Assembly (NCBI GenBank): GCA_964356745.1
Contig: CAYHIW010000030.1
Span: 1-11,908, forward strand
DNA from: CAYHIW01 sp964356745
Lineage (GTDB): Bacteria; Patescibacteriota; Microgenomatia; UBA1406; GWC2-37-13
Length of the DNA stretch: 11,908 nucleotides
Reading direction: 5' to 3'
Under the pieces are notes generated by a model. That model searched no databases, had not been told where the DNA came from, and was given only the letters and a program-made list of their open reading frames with translations. Positions 1-6,821 of the stretch are shown one piece after another (position 1 is the first letter of the stretch; each line of letters starts with the position of its first letter). The translations under genes were made by a program, and so were the position numbers.

Positions 1-2350
1 TCAGAAGTGCAGTCATAAACTCAACGGGGTAATTTGCTTTCATATATGCGGTCCAGTATGCAATAAGCGCGTACGATGCAGAGTGGGGTTTATTAAACCC
101 ATACGCTGCAAACTTTTCGATAAAATTAAAGATTTTTTCAGCGAGAGGCTTGGAATAACGTTCCGTAAATTTTCGCGTAAATTTCTCTTTCTCGATCTTC
201 ATTAGGGACTTTTTCTTTTTTCCCATTGCCATACGAAAGTTATCTGCTTCACTCATCGTGTAACCCGCAAGATCATGTGCTATTTCCATAACCTGTTCTT
301 GATAGACAAGAACTCCGTAGGTCTCTTCAAGCGTTTTTTTGAGATCTTTATGAAGATAACGAACTTTTGAAGGATTTTTCTTACCTTCGAGAAAACTCGG
401 AATAAGTTCCATTGGACCAGGCCTAAAAAGAGCAACCATAGCAATGATGTCGCTAAACTTATTAGGTTCTAGATCTTTTGCAAGCCGTCTCATACCTGAT
501 GATTCAAGTTGAAAAACGCCAATCGTATTTCCTGAACTAATGAGCTTATAGCTCTTCTCATCATCAAGCGGTACTTGATGTATGTCTATTTTTATTCCCG
601 ATGAATTTTCAACATACTGCAAAGTCTGCTCGAGAATGGTTAAATTTCGAAGACCAAGAAAATCTACTTTAAGTAAGCCAATTGCCTTATTATCTGAAAC
701 TGCATTTAGGTCTAGACAATACATATCGTACTGCGTCACAATTCTTCCTTCTTTATTTTCTCTTTGTAGGGGAACATAGTTGGTTAATGGCTTATCGGTT
801 ATCACAACCCCCGCGGCATGAGTTGAGGCGTGTCGTGGGAGTCCTTCTAATTTTTTGGCAATTTCAAGCATTTTTTTGGTCTCTTCCTCTGTCTGATAGG
901 CGAACTTCAGGGATGGGGACTCTTCGAGTGCCTGAGCAATAGACATTGAAAAGCCTTGCTTTCCGTGCGGAATCATTTTGGCAATTCTGTCTCCCTGTGA
1001 GTACGAATACCCCAGGGCACGGCTCACATCTCGCACGACAAGACGTGCTTCCATAGTTCCAAATGTGATAATCTGCGCGACTTTATCTTCGCCATACTTT
1101 GTCTTCACATACTTGAGCACATCGTCACGCCGAATGTCAGCAAAATCAATGTCAATATCAGGGGGTGTTGGCCTTTCAGGATTAAGAAATCGCTCAAAGG
1201 GCAGATTGTACAAAAGGGGATTAATATCGGTTATTCCCAGAACAAACGCCACCAAAGAACCAGCTACCGACCCTCTTCCAGGACCAACAGCTATATCATG
1301 CTGCTTAGCCCAGTTCACAAAATCCTGAACGATCAAAAAGTAGGTTTGGTAACCACGTGTACAGATGATGTTAAGCTCATACTGCAATCGCTCATTAACA
1401 AGCTTCTGATCAAATTCCGCAACACGTCCAATCCGTTCAGCAACAAGTTCTCTCAGATATTCCTCAGCGCTTTGCTTCTTGGGTGTTTCAAAACGAGGCA
1501 AAACCCACTTACCATAAGGTAAATCAAGATTACACTCATTTGCAATTTTAATCGCGTTATCATATGCCTCAGGTAGATCAATAAATAATCCCTTCATTTC
1601 TTGAGATGACTTGAAATAAAAATCCGGATTTTCATACATTGACATTGGTCGATTCTTTTCTATAATGGTTCTCTGAGTTTGAATACAAAGAAGAACTTCT
1701 TGAGCATAGGCATCCTCTTGATTGATGTAATGAATGTCGTTTGTAGCAACAAGAGGGACGTCAAATTTTCTTGAGAGCTTTATGAGTTCTGCGTTTACCT
1801 TATCGAGCTCAGGAACGTTTGGATGACGTTGTAATTCAAGATAAAAATCTTTACCAAAAATCGACAAATATCTTTTCAGTACTTTTTCTACTTCAACGTT
1901 TTGGTTTTGAAGGATAAGATCTGGAATGTCACCAGACAGACATCCCGAAAGAACAATGAGCCCTTCATGATACTCTTCCAATAAATCAAAGTCTATCCGT
2001 GGCTTATAATAAAAACCTTCAAGATGCGCCTTGGTAATAATTTTGAGTAGATTCTGATACCCTGCAAGATTTTTTGCTAAGAGAACTAGATGGTTTTGAT
2101 CACGCTCTGTATTGGCTTGCTTGTCAAACCTAGATTTCTTGGCTTTATATGCCTCAACTCCGATAATAGGCTTTATTCCGTATTCCTTGGCTTTAATATA
2201 GAATTTAAAAGCTCCGTAAAGTGCGCCGTGATCTGTGAGTGCAAGCGCGGTCATTCCCAATTCTTGCGCTTTAGTGAGGAGATCTTCGATTCGGGCCATA
2301 CCATCGAGTAACGAATATTCCGAATGTGTGTGAAGATGTACGAAGCTCAT
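1..2350 (-). CDS. dnaE: DNA polymerase III subunit alpha, N-terminal 783 residues (C-terminus beyond window)
   Basis: This is the replicative DNA polymerase catalytic subunit, read on the minus strand from the ATG at 2350 and still open at the left edge. The N-terminus MSFVHLHTHSEYSLLDG is the start of a PHP domain. Its metal-ligand motifs all appear present: HTH at 7-9, TDHG, GVEAY, NHLVLL, LSGCLSG and TNDIHY. The palm carries PDIDIDF with acidic residues D400 and D402, and the third catalytic aspartate is D563 in VDFLGL. FRPGPME and the fingers motif EADNFRMAMGKKK follow. The visible part ends at PVEFMTALL, so roughly the last third, with the beta-clamp and OB-fold regions, is missing. It lies 78 bases downstream of gatB on the same strand, probably in one operon. 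The start has no Shine-Dalgarno sequence (AT-only leader). Identification is certain from the motif order. Confidence 0.98.
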   Translation of the reverse strand, partial: MSFVHLHTHSEYSLLDGMARIEDLLTKAQELGMTALALTDHGALYGAFKFYIKAKEYGIKPIIGVEAYKAKKSRFDKQANTERDQNHLVLLAKNLAGYQNLLKIITKAHLEGFYYKPRIDFDLLEEYHEGLIVLSGCLSGDIPDLILQNQNVEVEKVLKRYLSIFGKDFYLELQRHPNVPELDKVNAELIKLSRKFDVPLVATNDIHYINQEDAYAQEVLLCIQTQRTIIEKNRPMSMYENPDFYFKSSQEMKGLFIDLPEAYDNAIKIANECNLDLPYGKWVLPRFETPKKQSAEEYLRELVAERIGRVAEFDQKLVNERLQYELNIICTRGYQTYFLIVQDFVNWAKQHDIAVGPGRGSVAGSLVAFVLGITDINPLLYNLPFERFLNPERPTPPDIDIDFADIRRDDVLKYVKTKYGEDKVAQIITFGTMEARLVVRDVSRALGYSYSQGDRIAKMIPHGKQGFSMSIAQALEESPSLKFAYQTEEETKKMLEIAKKLEGLPRHASTHAAGVVITDKPLTNYVPLQRENKEGRIVTQYDMYCLDLNAVSDNKAIGLLKVDFLGLRNLTILEQTLQYVENSSGIKIDIHQVPLDDEKSYKLISSGNTIGVFQLESSGMRRLAKDLEPNKFSDIIAMVALFRPGPMELIPSFLEGKKNPSKVRYLHKDLKKTLEETYGVLVYQEQVMEIAHDLAGYTMSEADNFRMAMGKKKKSLMKIEKEKFTRKFTERYSKPLAEKIFNFIEKFAAYGFNKPHSASYALIAYWTAYMKANYPVEFMTALL

Positions 2351-2428
2351 AAATTTATTTATTCATTGGTCATTTGAGCATTTTCTCATTCAATCTTCAA
2401 ATGGTTAAATGGTTAAATGGTTAAATAA
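2351..2428. other. dnaE-gatB spacer
   Basis: This short spacer lies between the gatB stop and the dnaE start. Its gatB-proximal part is a tandem repeat, listed separately. The dnaE-proximal part is plain AT-rich sequence with no clear promoter, ribosome binding site or hairpin, so dnaE is probably transcribed from the gat promoter. This last point is inference. Confidence 0.6.
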
Positions 2429-2441
2429 TTAACTGGTTAAT
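2399..2441. repeat. Tandem TTAACCAT-type tract at the gatB 3' end
   Basis: Three perfect 8-base units GGTTAAAT occupy 2403-2426, flanked by degenerate copies (AATTAACT, GGTTAATT). The last copy runs into the gatB coding sequence, so the gatB stop codon (2429-2431) and final residues LTS lie inside the tract. Similar tracts occur at 3808-3859 in a spacer and at 8595-8629 inside the asnB fusion. Confidence 0.85.
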
Positions 2442-3805
2442 TTCTCAAGCAGAATTTTTTTTACTGCTTGAGGGTCTGCTTTTCCTTTCATTTCTTTCAT
2501 TACTTGGCCAACAAGAAACATTACCGCATTTTCTTTTCCCGCTTTGAAACTATCGACCGCATCCTTATTGTCTTTCAACACCGCTGAGATTAAGGAATCC
2601 ATTTCAATGTCATCAACTGTATGTACTCGTGATTGATGAGTTAATTGCTCAATAAATTCATCCGCACTCAGTGTTGTAGAAATCCTCTTATTAACTATCG
2701 CATTCGATATATCTTGATTTACGTTTTTAGTTTTAAATTGTAACTTTGCACTTTGCACTTTGCACTTTGCACTTACTTGTTCAAAGTACTCTGCGAGTTT
2801 TTTATCTCGTGTCAAAATAAACGCATCGGATTCTTTGATTCCAAGTTCAGTAACGTATTTTTTAACTTTTCCAGCGGGTAATTCGGGGACTTTGAGTTCG
2901 TCAAGAAATTTCTGTTCAAACTTCATCGGAGGAATGTCTGGTTCGGGAAAATATCGGTAGTCATGAGCTTCTTCTTTACTTCGTTGTGAGAACGTTTTCA
3001 TTTTGTTTTCGTCAAACCCTCTTGTTTCTTGCAATGGCGTTTCGCCTTTGTCCAAAAGCTCTGCCTGGCGCTTTATTTCGTAATCAATTGCCCGTTTTGC
3101 AAAATTAAACGAATTAATATTTTTCACCTCCACTTTATAACTAGGAAGTTCGTCATTATTTGAAATTTGAGCTTTGGAATTTGAAATTAATTTGAGTGAT
3201 ATATTTGGTTCCAACCTCATCGAACCCTTTTCCATATCTGCGTCCGACACTCCGAGATAGCGAATGATCGTGTGTAATTCCTGAAGAAACATCTTGACCT
3301 CGTCCGAGTTTGAAAAGTCTGGCTCAGTAACGATTTCAACAAGGGGGACTCCTGATCGATTGAAGTCGACTAATGTCTCTTTTTCTTTGTGAATCAGTTT
3401 CCCCGTATCTTCCTCCAAGTGCACTCGCCTAATCCTAAACGTTTTCTCATGAGTTTTTAGTTTTTCGTTTTTCACTTTTAGCTGGAGCCGTCCTTGAACG
3501 GCGACCGGCTCATCATATTGTGAGATCTGATAGCCTTTGGGAAGATCTGGATAAAAGTAGTGCTTTCTATCAAATTTGGAATTCTGATTGATTGTGCAAT
3601 TCAGTGCTTTACCTATAAGAATCGTCCATTCGACAGCTTGTTTATTTGGCACTGGAAGTGCGCCTGGCAGTCCTAGGCAAACTGGGCAGGTGTTTGTATT
3701 GGGTTCTTTGTCAAAAAAGTCTGCGTCACACTGACAAAACATCTTGGACTTTGTTCCAAGCTCAACGTGAATCTCAAGACCAATTATTGTTTTATACTTG
3801 TTCAT
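2429..3805 (-). CDS. gatB: Asp-tRNA(Asn)/Glu-tRNA(Gln) amidotransferase subunit B
   Basis: GatB binds mischarged Glu-tRNA(Gln) or Asp-tRNA(Asn), activates the side-chain carboxylate with ATP and accepts ammonia channelled from GatA. The 458 residues begin with the family signature YKTIIGLEIHVEL. Four zinc-type cysteines are visible (C24, C26, C40, C43 in CQC and CPVC), followed by KHYFYPDLPKGYQISQYD, DFNRSGVPLVEIVTEPD and HDYRYFPEPDIPP. The C-terminal helical tail (about 295-458, YqeY-like) ends in ADPQAVKKILLEKL. Three stretches look like extra low-complexity insertions made from repeat DNA: about residues 108-121, 206-217 and 344-358. They avoid the signature motifs, so the protein is probably still functional. 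The gene lies 49 bases downstream of gatA and has no Shine-Dalgarno sequence. The ATG at 3805 fits the family N-terminus. Confidence 0.97.
   Translation of the reverse strand: MNKYKTIIGLEIHVELGTKSKMFCQCDADFFDKEPNTNTCPVCLGLPGALPVPNKQAVEWTILIGKALNCTINQNSKFDRKHYFYPDLPKGYQISQYDEPVAVQGRLQLKVKNEKLKTHEKTFRIRRVHLEEDTGKLIHKEKETLVDFNRSGVPLVEIVTEPDFSNSDEVKMFLQELHTIIRYLGVSDADMEKGSMRLEPNISLKLISNSKAQISNNDELPSYKVEVKNINSFNFAKRAIDYEIKRQAELLDKGETPLQETRGFDENKMKTFSQRSKEEAHDYRYFPEPDIPPMKFEQKFLDELKVPELPAGKVKKYVTELGIKESDAFILTRDKKLAEYFEQVSAKCKVQSAKLQFKTKNVNQDISNAIVNKRISTTLSADEFIEQLTHQSRVHTVDDIEMDSLISAVLKDNKDAVDSFKAGKENAVMFLVGQVMKEMKGKADPQAVKKILLEKLTS
2744..2774. repeat. CTTTGCA heptamer tandem repeat inside gatB
   Basis: Four perfect 7-base CTTTGCA units (2744-2771) plus a partial fifth lie within gatB. 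On the coding strand they encode KCKVQSAKLQ around residues 347-356. The period is not a multiple of three, so gain or loss of one unit would shift the gatB frame. The same heptamer recurs in the asnB fusion at 8034-8064. Confidence 0.92.
3155..3190. repeat. ATTTGAAATT-type tract inside gatB
   Basis: The segment contains GAAATTTGAG and GGAATTTGAAATT, an imperfect repetition of the word (G)AATTTGA. On the minus strand it encodes LISNSKAQISNNDE (about residues 206-217), a polar insert between NISLK and the conserved SYKVEVKNINSF. It resembles a spacer-type repeat translated in frame. I see no other copy of this family in the window. Confidence 0.6.
3445..3484. repeat. GTTTTTAGTTTTTCGTTTTTC tandem tract inside gatB
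   Basis: Consecutive 7-base units of the form GTTTTTA, GTTTTTC and GTTTTTC occupy this stretch of gatB. They are translated on the minus strand as a Lys-rich insert, LKVKNEKLKTHEK (about residues 109-121), between QGRLQ and FRIRRVHLEED. The unit length of seven matches that of the CTTTGCA family. Confidence 0.65.
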
Positions 3806-3807
3806 CG

Positions 3808-3859
3808 ATTGTAAATTGTTAATAATTAATGGTTAATGGTTAATTGTTAAATTGTTAAT
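3808..3859. repeat. TTAACCATTAA-type tract filling the gatA-gatB spacer
   Basis: Nearly the whole 49-base spacer between gatA and gatB consists of degenerate GGTTAAT / TTGTTAA words (AATGGTTAATGGTTAATTG and similar). It includes the gatA stop codon. It belongs to the same family as the tract between gatB and dnaE. No Shine-Dalgarno sequence or promoter is visible in it. Confidence 0.85.
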
Positions 3860-5243
3860 CGGGATACATATCGTATAACTTTTGGCGCATGCCAAAAAAA
3901 TCCGTTTCTTTCTCAAACTGATACCCTAGGTTTAAAATTTCATCCTCTTTAAAGTAATTCCCCATTATTTGCATTCCAATAGGTAAGCCCTTTGAATCTA
4001 AACCAACGGGAAGATTAATTGCGGGAATGCCGGCAACCGCAGCGGGTTCATTTAATACGTCCATCGCTTCGCCGAAAAATGGGTACTTTTCAAAGTCTCC
4101 TAGTTTCAGTGCGGTAGATGGCGTGGTAGGGGAGAGTATTAAGTCAACGTCGTTAAATGTCTTTTTAAAGTCTTCTATAATTAGTCTTCGAATTTTCTGC
4201 GCTTTCTTATAATAAGCGTCGTAGTATCCGTGTGACAAAACATACGAACCTAGCATTACCCTTCTTTTAGCTTCCTCTCCAAACTTGCTTCTATCGTTTC
4301 CGTAACGAATTCCGTCATATCTACCTAAATTAGATGACACTTCTGCTCTCTGAAGGATCGTATAAACCGATATGGAATACTTTGGATCTATCAACTTAAC
4401 CGTTTTTATTTCATGCCCCATCTGACTTAGTGTATTAATACACTGAGTCAATCGAGACTTTGTATCAGGATCTGCAAGTTCCATGTAGTCTTCGCTTATT
4501 CCAATCTTAAATTTTTTCTTTTTTTCTAGTTCTTGTCTAAAATCTACAGGCTCCTGAGAAGATGTAGTTGCGTCATACGGATCATTGCCAGCGATGATAT
4601 TAAGTAGTAAGGCGGCATCTTCAACAGTGGACGTTAATGGTCCTGGACAATCAAAGGATGATCCCATTGCTATAACTCCATATCTCGATACTCGACCGTA
4701 CGTTGGTTTTAACCCAACGACTCCACACCACGCTGCTGGTTGACGAATAGAACCTGCTGTCTCTGAACCGATTGCTGCTGGAGCGAGATAAGACGCGACT
4801 ACCGCTGCAGAGCCACCTGATGAACCACCTGCCACTCTTGAATGATCGTGCGGATTTTTGGTTGGACCATAGTCAGATGTTTCTGTTGACGAACCATGAG
4901 CCCAAGCATCCATATTTGTTTTACCAAAAACAACTCCTCCTGCATCCTTTATTTTTTTTACTACTGTAGCATCGTAGGGCGGTATGAAGTTATCTAAAAC
5001 TTGAGAAGCTGCTGTAGTTCTTATATCTTTTGTACAAAAATTATCTTTAAAGGGTATTGGTAATCCCTCCAGCAAACCTTCCTGCTTTTTTTCATGCCGT
5101 TCGGGTTCTGTAACAAAGACGTTCAATTCTTTGTTGTGACGCTTTACTCTTTTTATAAAATATTCGCTTATCTCATGTGCAGAAATTTGCTTGGTCTTAA
5201 CTAGATTAATTAAAGTAGAAAGTGATTTTCCCAAAATTTTCAT
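3855..5243 (-). CDS. gatA: Asp-tRNA(Asn)/Glu-tRNA(Gln) amidotransferase subunit A (glutaminase)
   Basis: GatA hydrolyses glutamine (or asparagine) and passes ammonia to GatB. It belongs to the amidase-signature family and has the expected Ser-cisSer-Lys triad: K66 in IPFKDN, S141 in the GGSSGGSAA glycine/serine loop and S165 in GSETAGSIRQPA. The spacings (99 residues Lys to nucleophile, 24 between serines) agree with known GatA enzymes. The nucleophile loop reads SETAGS, whereas most bacterial GatA have SDTGGS. The protein has 462 residues, slightly shorter than the usual 480-490, and ends normally with QFEKETDF. The ATG at 5243 overlaps the gatC TGA in an ATGA tetranucleotide, so translation is probably coupled to gatC. 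No separate ribosome binding site is evident. Confidence 0.97.
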   Translation of the reverse strand: MKILGKSLSTLINLVKTKQISAHEISEYFIKRVKRHNKELNVFVTEPERHEKKQEGLLEGLPIPFKDNFCTKDIRTTAASQVLDNFIPPYDATVVKKIKDAGGVVFGKTNMDAWAHGSSTETSDYGPTKNPHDHSRVAGGSSGGSAAVVASYLAPAAIGSETAGSIRQPAAWCGVVGLKPTYGRVSRYGVIAMGSSFDCPGPLTSTVEDAALLLNIIAGNDPYDATTSSQEPVDFRQELEKKKKFKIGISEDYMELADPDTKSRLTQCINTLSQMGHEIKTVKLIDPKYSISVYTILQRAEVSSNLGRYDGIRYGNDRSKFGEEAKRRVMLGSYVLSHGYYDAYYKKAQKIRRLIIEDFKKTFNDVDLILSPTTPSTALKLGDFEKYPFFGEAMDVLNEPAAVAGIPAINLPVGLDSKGLPIGMQIMGNYFKEDEILNLGYQFEKETDFFGMRQKLYDMYPD

Positions 5244-5539
5244 ATTATTTTATCTACAACGAAATACCCGTTTTTTGCTACTTTACTATTTTTAAGTGTA
5301 TTTTGTTGCGACAAAGCTCTCTCGTTGACTTCACCGTCACTAAAGTAAGCGTTTTGAATGTTAGTTACAGAATGAGCAGTCTCTACATTTTTAGTATCAA
5401 GCTCATCAAGGTTGTTCATATAATCTAGCGTTTCTTCTAGTTGTTTTGTCATCTTGGTTTTTTCATCATCCGAGAGTAACAGATTAGAAAGTTTAGCCAA
5501 TTTATCTACATCTGCTGGTGAGAGAATTTTTTTTGCCAT
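5240..5539 (-). CDS. gatC: Asp-tRNA(Asn)/Glu-tRNA(Gln) amidotransferase subunit C
   Basis: This small subunit stabilises the GatA-GatB complex. Its 99 residues match the family in length and pattern: an N-terminal helix with LSPADVDKLAKLSNLLLSDDEK, then LEETLDYMNNLDELDT and a Pro-poor linker ending in YFVVDKII. It is the first gene of the gatC-gatA-gatB-dnaE series and overlaps gatA by four bases. A consensus TATAAT lies only five bases before the ATG at 5539, which suggests a transcript beginning at or next to the start codon. Finding gatCAB implies that at least one of Gln-tRNA or Asn-tRNA is made indirectly in this organism, which is established for the family. Confidence 0.95.
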   Translation of the reverse strand: MAKKILSPADVDKLAKLSNLLLSDDEKTKMTKQLEETLDYMNNLDELDTKNVETAHSVTNIQNAYFSDGEVNERALSQQNTLKNSKVAKNGYFVVDKII

Positions 5540-5544
5540 ACTGC

Positions 5545-5550
5545 ATTATA
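5545..5550 (-). promoter_or_regulatory. -10 box of the gatC promoter (probably leaderless)
   Basis: A perfect TATAAT reads on the minus strand, followed by GCAGT and then the gatC ATG. Normal spacing from -10 to the start site would put transcription initiation at the A of the ATG, with no 5' leader. No convincing -35 element is found 16-18 bases upstream. The assignment rests on sequence only. Confidence 0.55.
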
Positions 5551-5580
5551 GTCAATGTCAGACTAAATTCACAGGCTTTT

Positions 5581-5589
5581 TGATATACT
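5581..5589 (+). promoter_or_regulatory. Extended -10 promoter of the oxygenase operon
   Basis: TGATATACT matches the extended -10 form TGnTATAAT with one mismatch, and no -35 is seen. It drives away from the gatC promoter within a 63-base divergent spacer. The expected start of transcription, about 5596, lies just after the GAGG at 5592-5595. That GAGG could serve as a ribosome binding site (7 bases before the ATG at 5603) only if transcription starts further upstream. Both readings cannot hold together. Confidence 0.45.
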
Positions 5590-5602
5590 ATGAGGTTAAT
5601 TT

Positions 5603-6193
5603 ATGGCAAAAGAGCTTTTAGCACCAACACAACCGTACATACCCTCATCTTTTAATGCGGAGACTCGGATTTTTGAGTCAAGACGTCCTCAACATGTTGG
5701 CTGGGTGCCAAACCGTATTGCGTTTTCAAAAGGGCTAACTTCTCGTTCTCGCGATAGTCTTATACTCAAATTAAAAAGTCCATCTGGCAAGCTTGTTTTT
5801 CCAGGTAATGTACCCATGCAATTTAAACCGGTCTTAAGGATAATTGCAGATCATTACGTTAGTCATGTAAAGAATCGCATCTCTACACTAGTGTATTTTA
5901 ATTACGATCGTTCATGTGACCAGGATCTAGCCCCCGATCCACACACCGATGGAACTCCAGAATCCCAATTTGATCTATATTCAGTCTCTAGCATAAATCC
6001 CACTATGTTCTACATTCAGACCGCTAGATCTCGCTCAAGTGGAGAACGAGATGACTTCGCTAATCTAAATGAAGGGTCTATTTGGCGACCGCAACCATAC
6101 GAGATTGTTCGTTTTCATAACTTCACCATACATAAATCCGCACCTGCTGTACCTAAACGACGTACTTTTATGAGAGTTGCTTTTGGTGTATGA
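5603..6193 (+). CDS. Putative Fe(II)/2-oxoglutarate-dependent oxygenase, tandem paralog 1
   Basis: This 196-residue protein carries the double-stranded beta-helix oxygenase pattern: H114-x-D116 in PHTDG as the first two iron ligands, H177 in TIHKS as the third, and R187 ten residues later as the likely 2-oxoglutarate-binding arginine. The segment WRPQPYEIVRF before the distal histidine fits the conserved strand that precedes it in prolyl-hydroxylase-like enzymes. The N-terminal third holds HVGWVPN (31-37), shared with both downstream paralogs. There is no signal peptide or membrane segment. The gene has an upstream GAGG and is the first of three overlapping genes. The family is inferred from motif spacing alone and I do not recognise the substrate. 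A metal-free jelly-roll or cupin-like protein would be the main alternative. Confidence 0.65.
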   Translation: MAKELLAPTQPYIPSSFNAETRIFESRRPQHVGWVPNRIAFSKGLTSRSRDSLILKLKSPSGKLVFPGNVPMQFKPVLRIIADHYVSHVKNRISTLVYFNYDRSCDQDLAPDPHTDGTPESQFDLYSVSSINPTMFYIQTARSRSSGERDDFANLNEGSIWRPQPYEIVRFHNFTIHKSAPAVPKRRTFMRVAFGV

Positions 6194-6276
6194 AAGAAAA
6201 ATTAATTGTTCCTGAGTTTATAGAATCTAGGCAGCCTACTCATGTTGGCTGGGTGCCAAACCCAGATGAGTTTTCC
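6190..6276 (+). repeat. 87-bp direct repeat, copy 1 (5' end of paralog 2)
   Basis: From the start codon onward this segment matches 6735-6821 at 85 of 87 positions. The only mismatches are two adjacent bases at positions 14-15, and the last 72 bases are identical. Similarity stops abruptly after the codons for DEFS. A shorter 22-base version, encoding HVGWVPN, is shared with paralog 1 at 5693-5714. Confidence 0.95.
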
Positions 6277-6738
6277 GAACAATTATTAACGACGTTACGT
6301 ACTAGCTCTACTTCTATGTTTAGAATAAATCCATTAATGTTTGGACCCTCTTCGGATCCCTCGCTGCCACAATTTGCCGCAACTTTTAAGATAATAATCG
6401 ACCATTATACGGAACATATTTTAGAACGTGACTCTACGGTAGGATCATTTACTGTTGACCAATCTTTAAATCAACGTCGCATTTCTCGACCACATACAGA
6501 CGGTACTGAAGATAAATCGGTCATATACTCTGTTTCCGATGTGAATCCCACGATTTTTTACGTTCAAACTGCTAAAATGCGCTCGAGAAATAAACATGCC
6601 TTCATTGATCTAAAAGAAGAGTGCGTCTGGCGACCAGAACCATATGAGATTGTTCGTTTTGATGGTTGTACTATACACAAATCTCCACCTGCCGTGCACA
6701 CATTGCGCACTTTCATTCGAGTTGCTTTTTACCCATGA
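6190..6738 (+). CDS. Putative Fe(II)/2-oxoglutarate-dependent oxygenase, tandem paralog 2
   Basis: This is a 182-residue paralog of the preceding protein. The putative iron ligands are H102 and D104 in RPHTDGT and H163 in TIHKSPPAV, with R173 as the co-substrate arginine. The catalytic half is strongly similar to paralog 1: YSVSxxNPTxFYxQTA and WRPxPYEIVRF are common to both. The first 29 residues, MKEKLIVPEF... to DEFS, are instead almost identical to paralog 3 at the DNA level. Its ATG overlaps the TGA of gene 1 (ATGA), indicating translational coupling. It lacks the roughly 12-residue N-terminal extension of paralog 1. The substrate is unknown; a cytoplasmic location is inferred from the absence of a signal peptide. 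Confidence 0.65.
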   Translation: MKEKLIVPEFIESRQPTHVGWVPNPDEFSEQLLTTLRTSSTSMFRINPLMFGPSSDPSLPQFAATFKIIIDHYTEHILERDSTVGSFTVDQSLNQRRISRPHTDGTEDKSVIYSVSDVNPTIFYVQTAKMRSRNKHAFIDLKEECVWRPEPYEIVRFDGCTIHKSPPAVHTLRTFIRVAFYP

Positions 6739-6821
6739 AAGAAAAATCGATTGTTCCTGAGTTTATAGAATCTAGGCAGCCTACTCATGTTGGCTGGGTG
6801 CCAAACCCAGATGAGTTTTCC
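6735..6821 (+). repeat. 87-bp direct repeat, copy 2 (5' end of paralog 3)
   Basis: This is the second copy of the repeated 5' coding segment, spanning the start codon to the codons for DEFS. The coding sequence beyond it is strongly diverged from paralog 2. Confidence 0.95.

Noticed and set aside
582..2311. Plus-strand open frames across the dnaE region (for example 978-1328, 2090-2311)
   Set aside because: They are antisense shadows of dnaE, with no family resemblance and no start signals.
2744..2774. Tandem repeats considered as a CRISPR or minisatellite locus
   Set aside because: The units are 7 bases without spacers and lie within a coding frame; no cas-like gene is present.
6666..6734. 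Longer start for the third oxygenase gene at the ATG at 6666
   Set aside because: The extra 23 residues are an out-of-frame reading of the end of gene 2. The ATG at 6735 gives the conserved MKEK...HVGW N-terminus and the same ATGA overlap as the previous junction.
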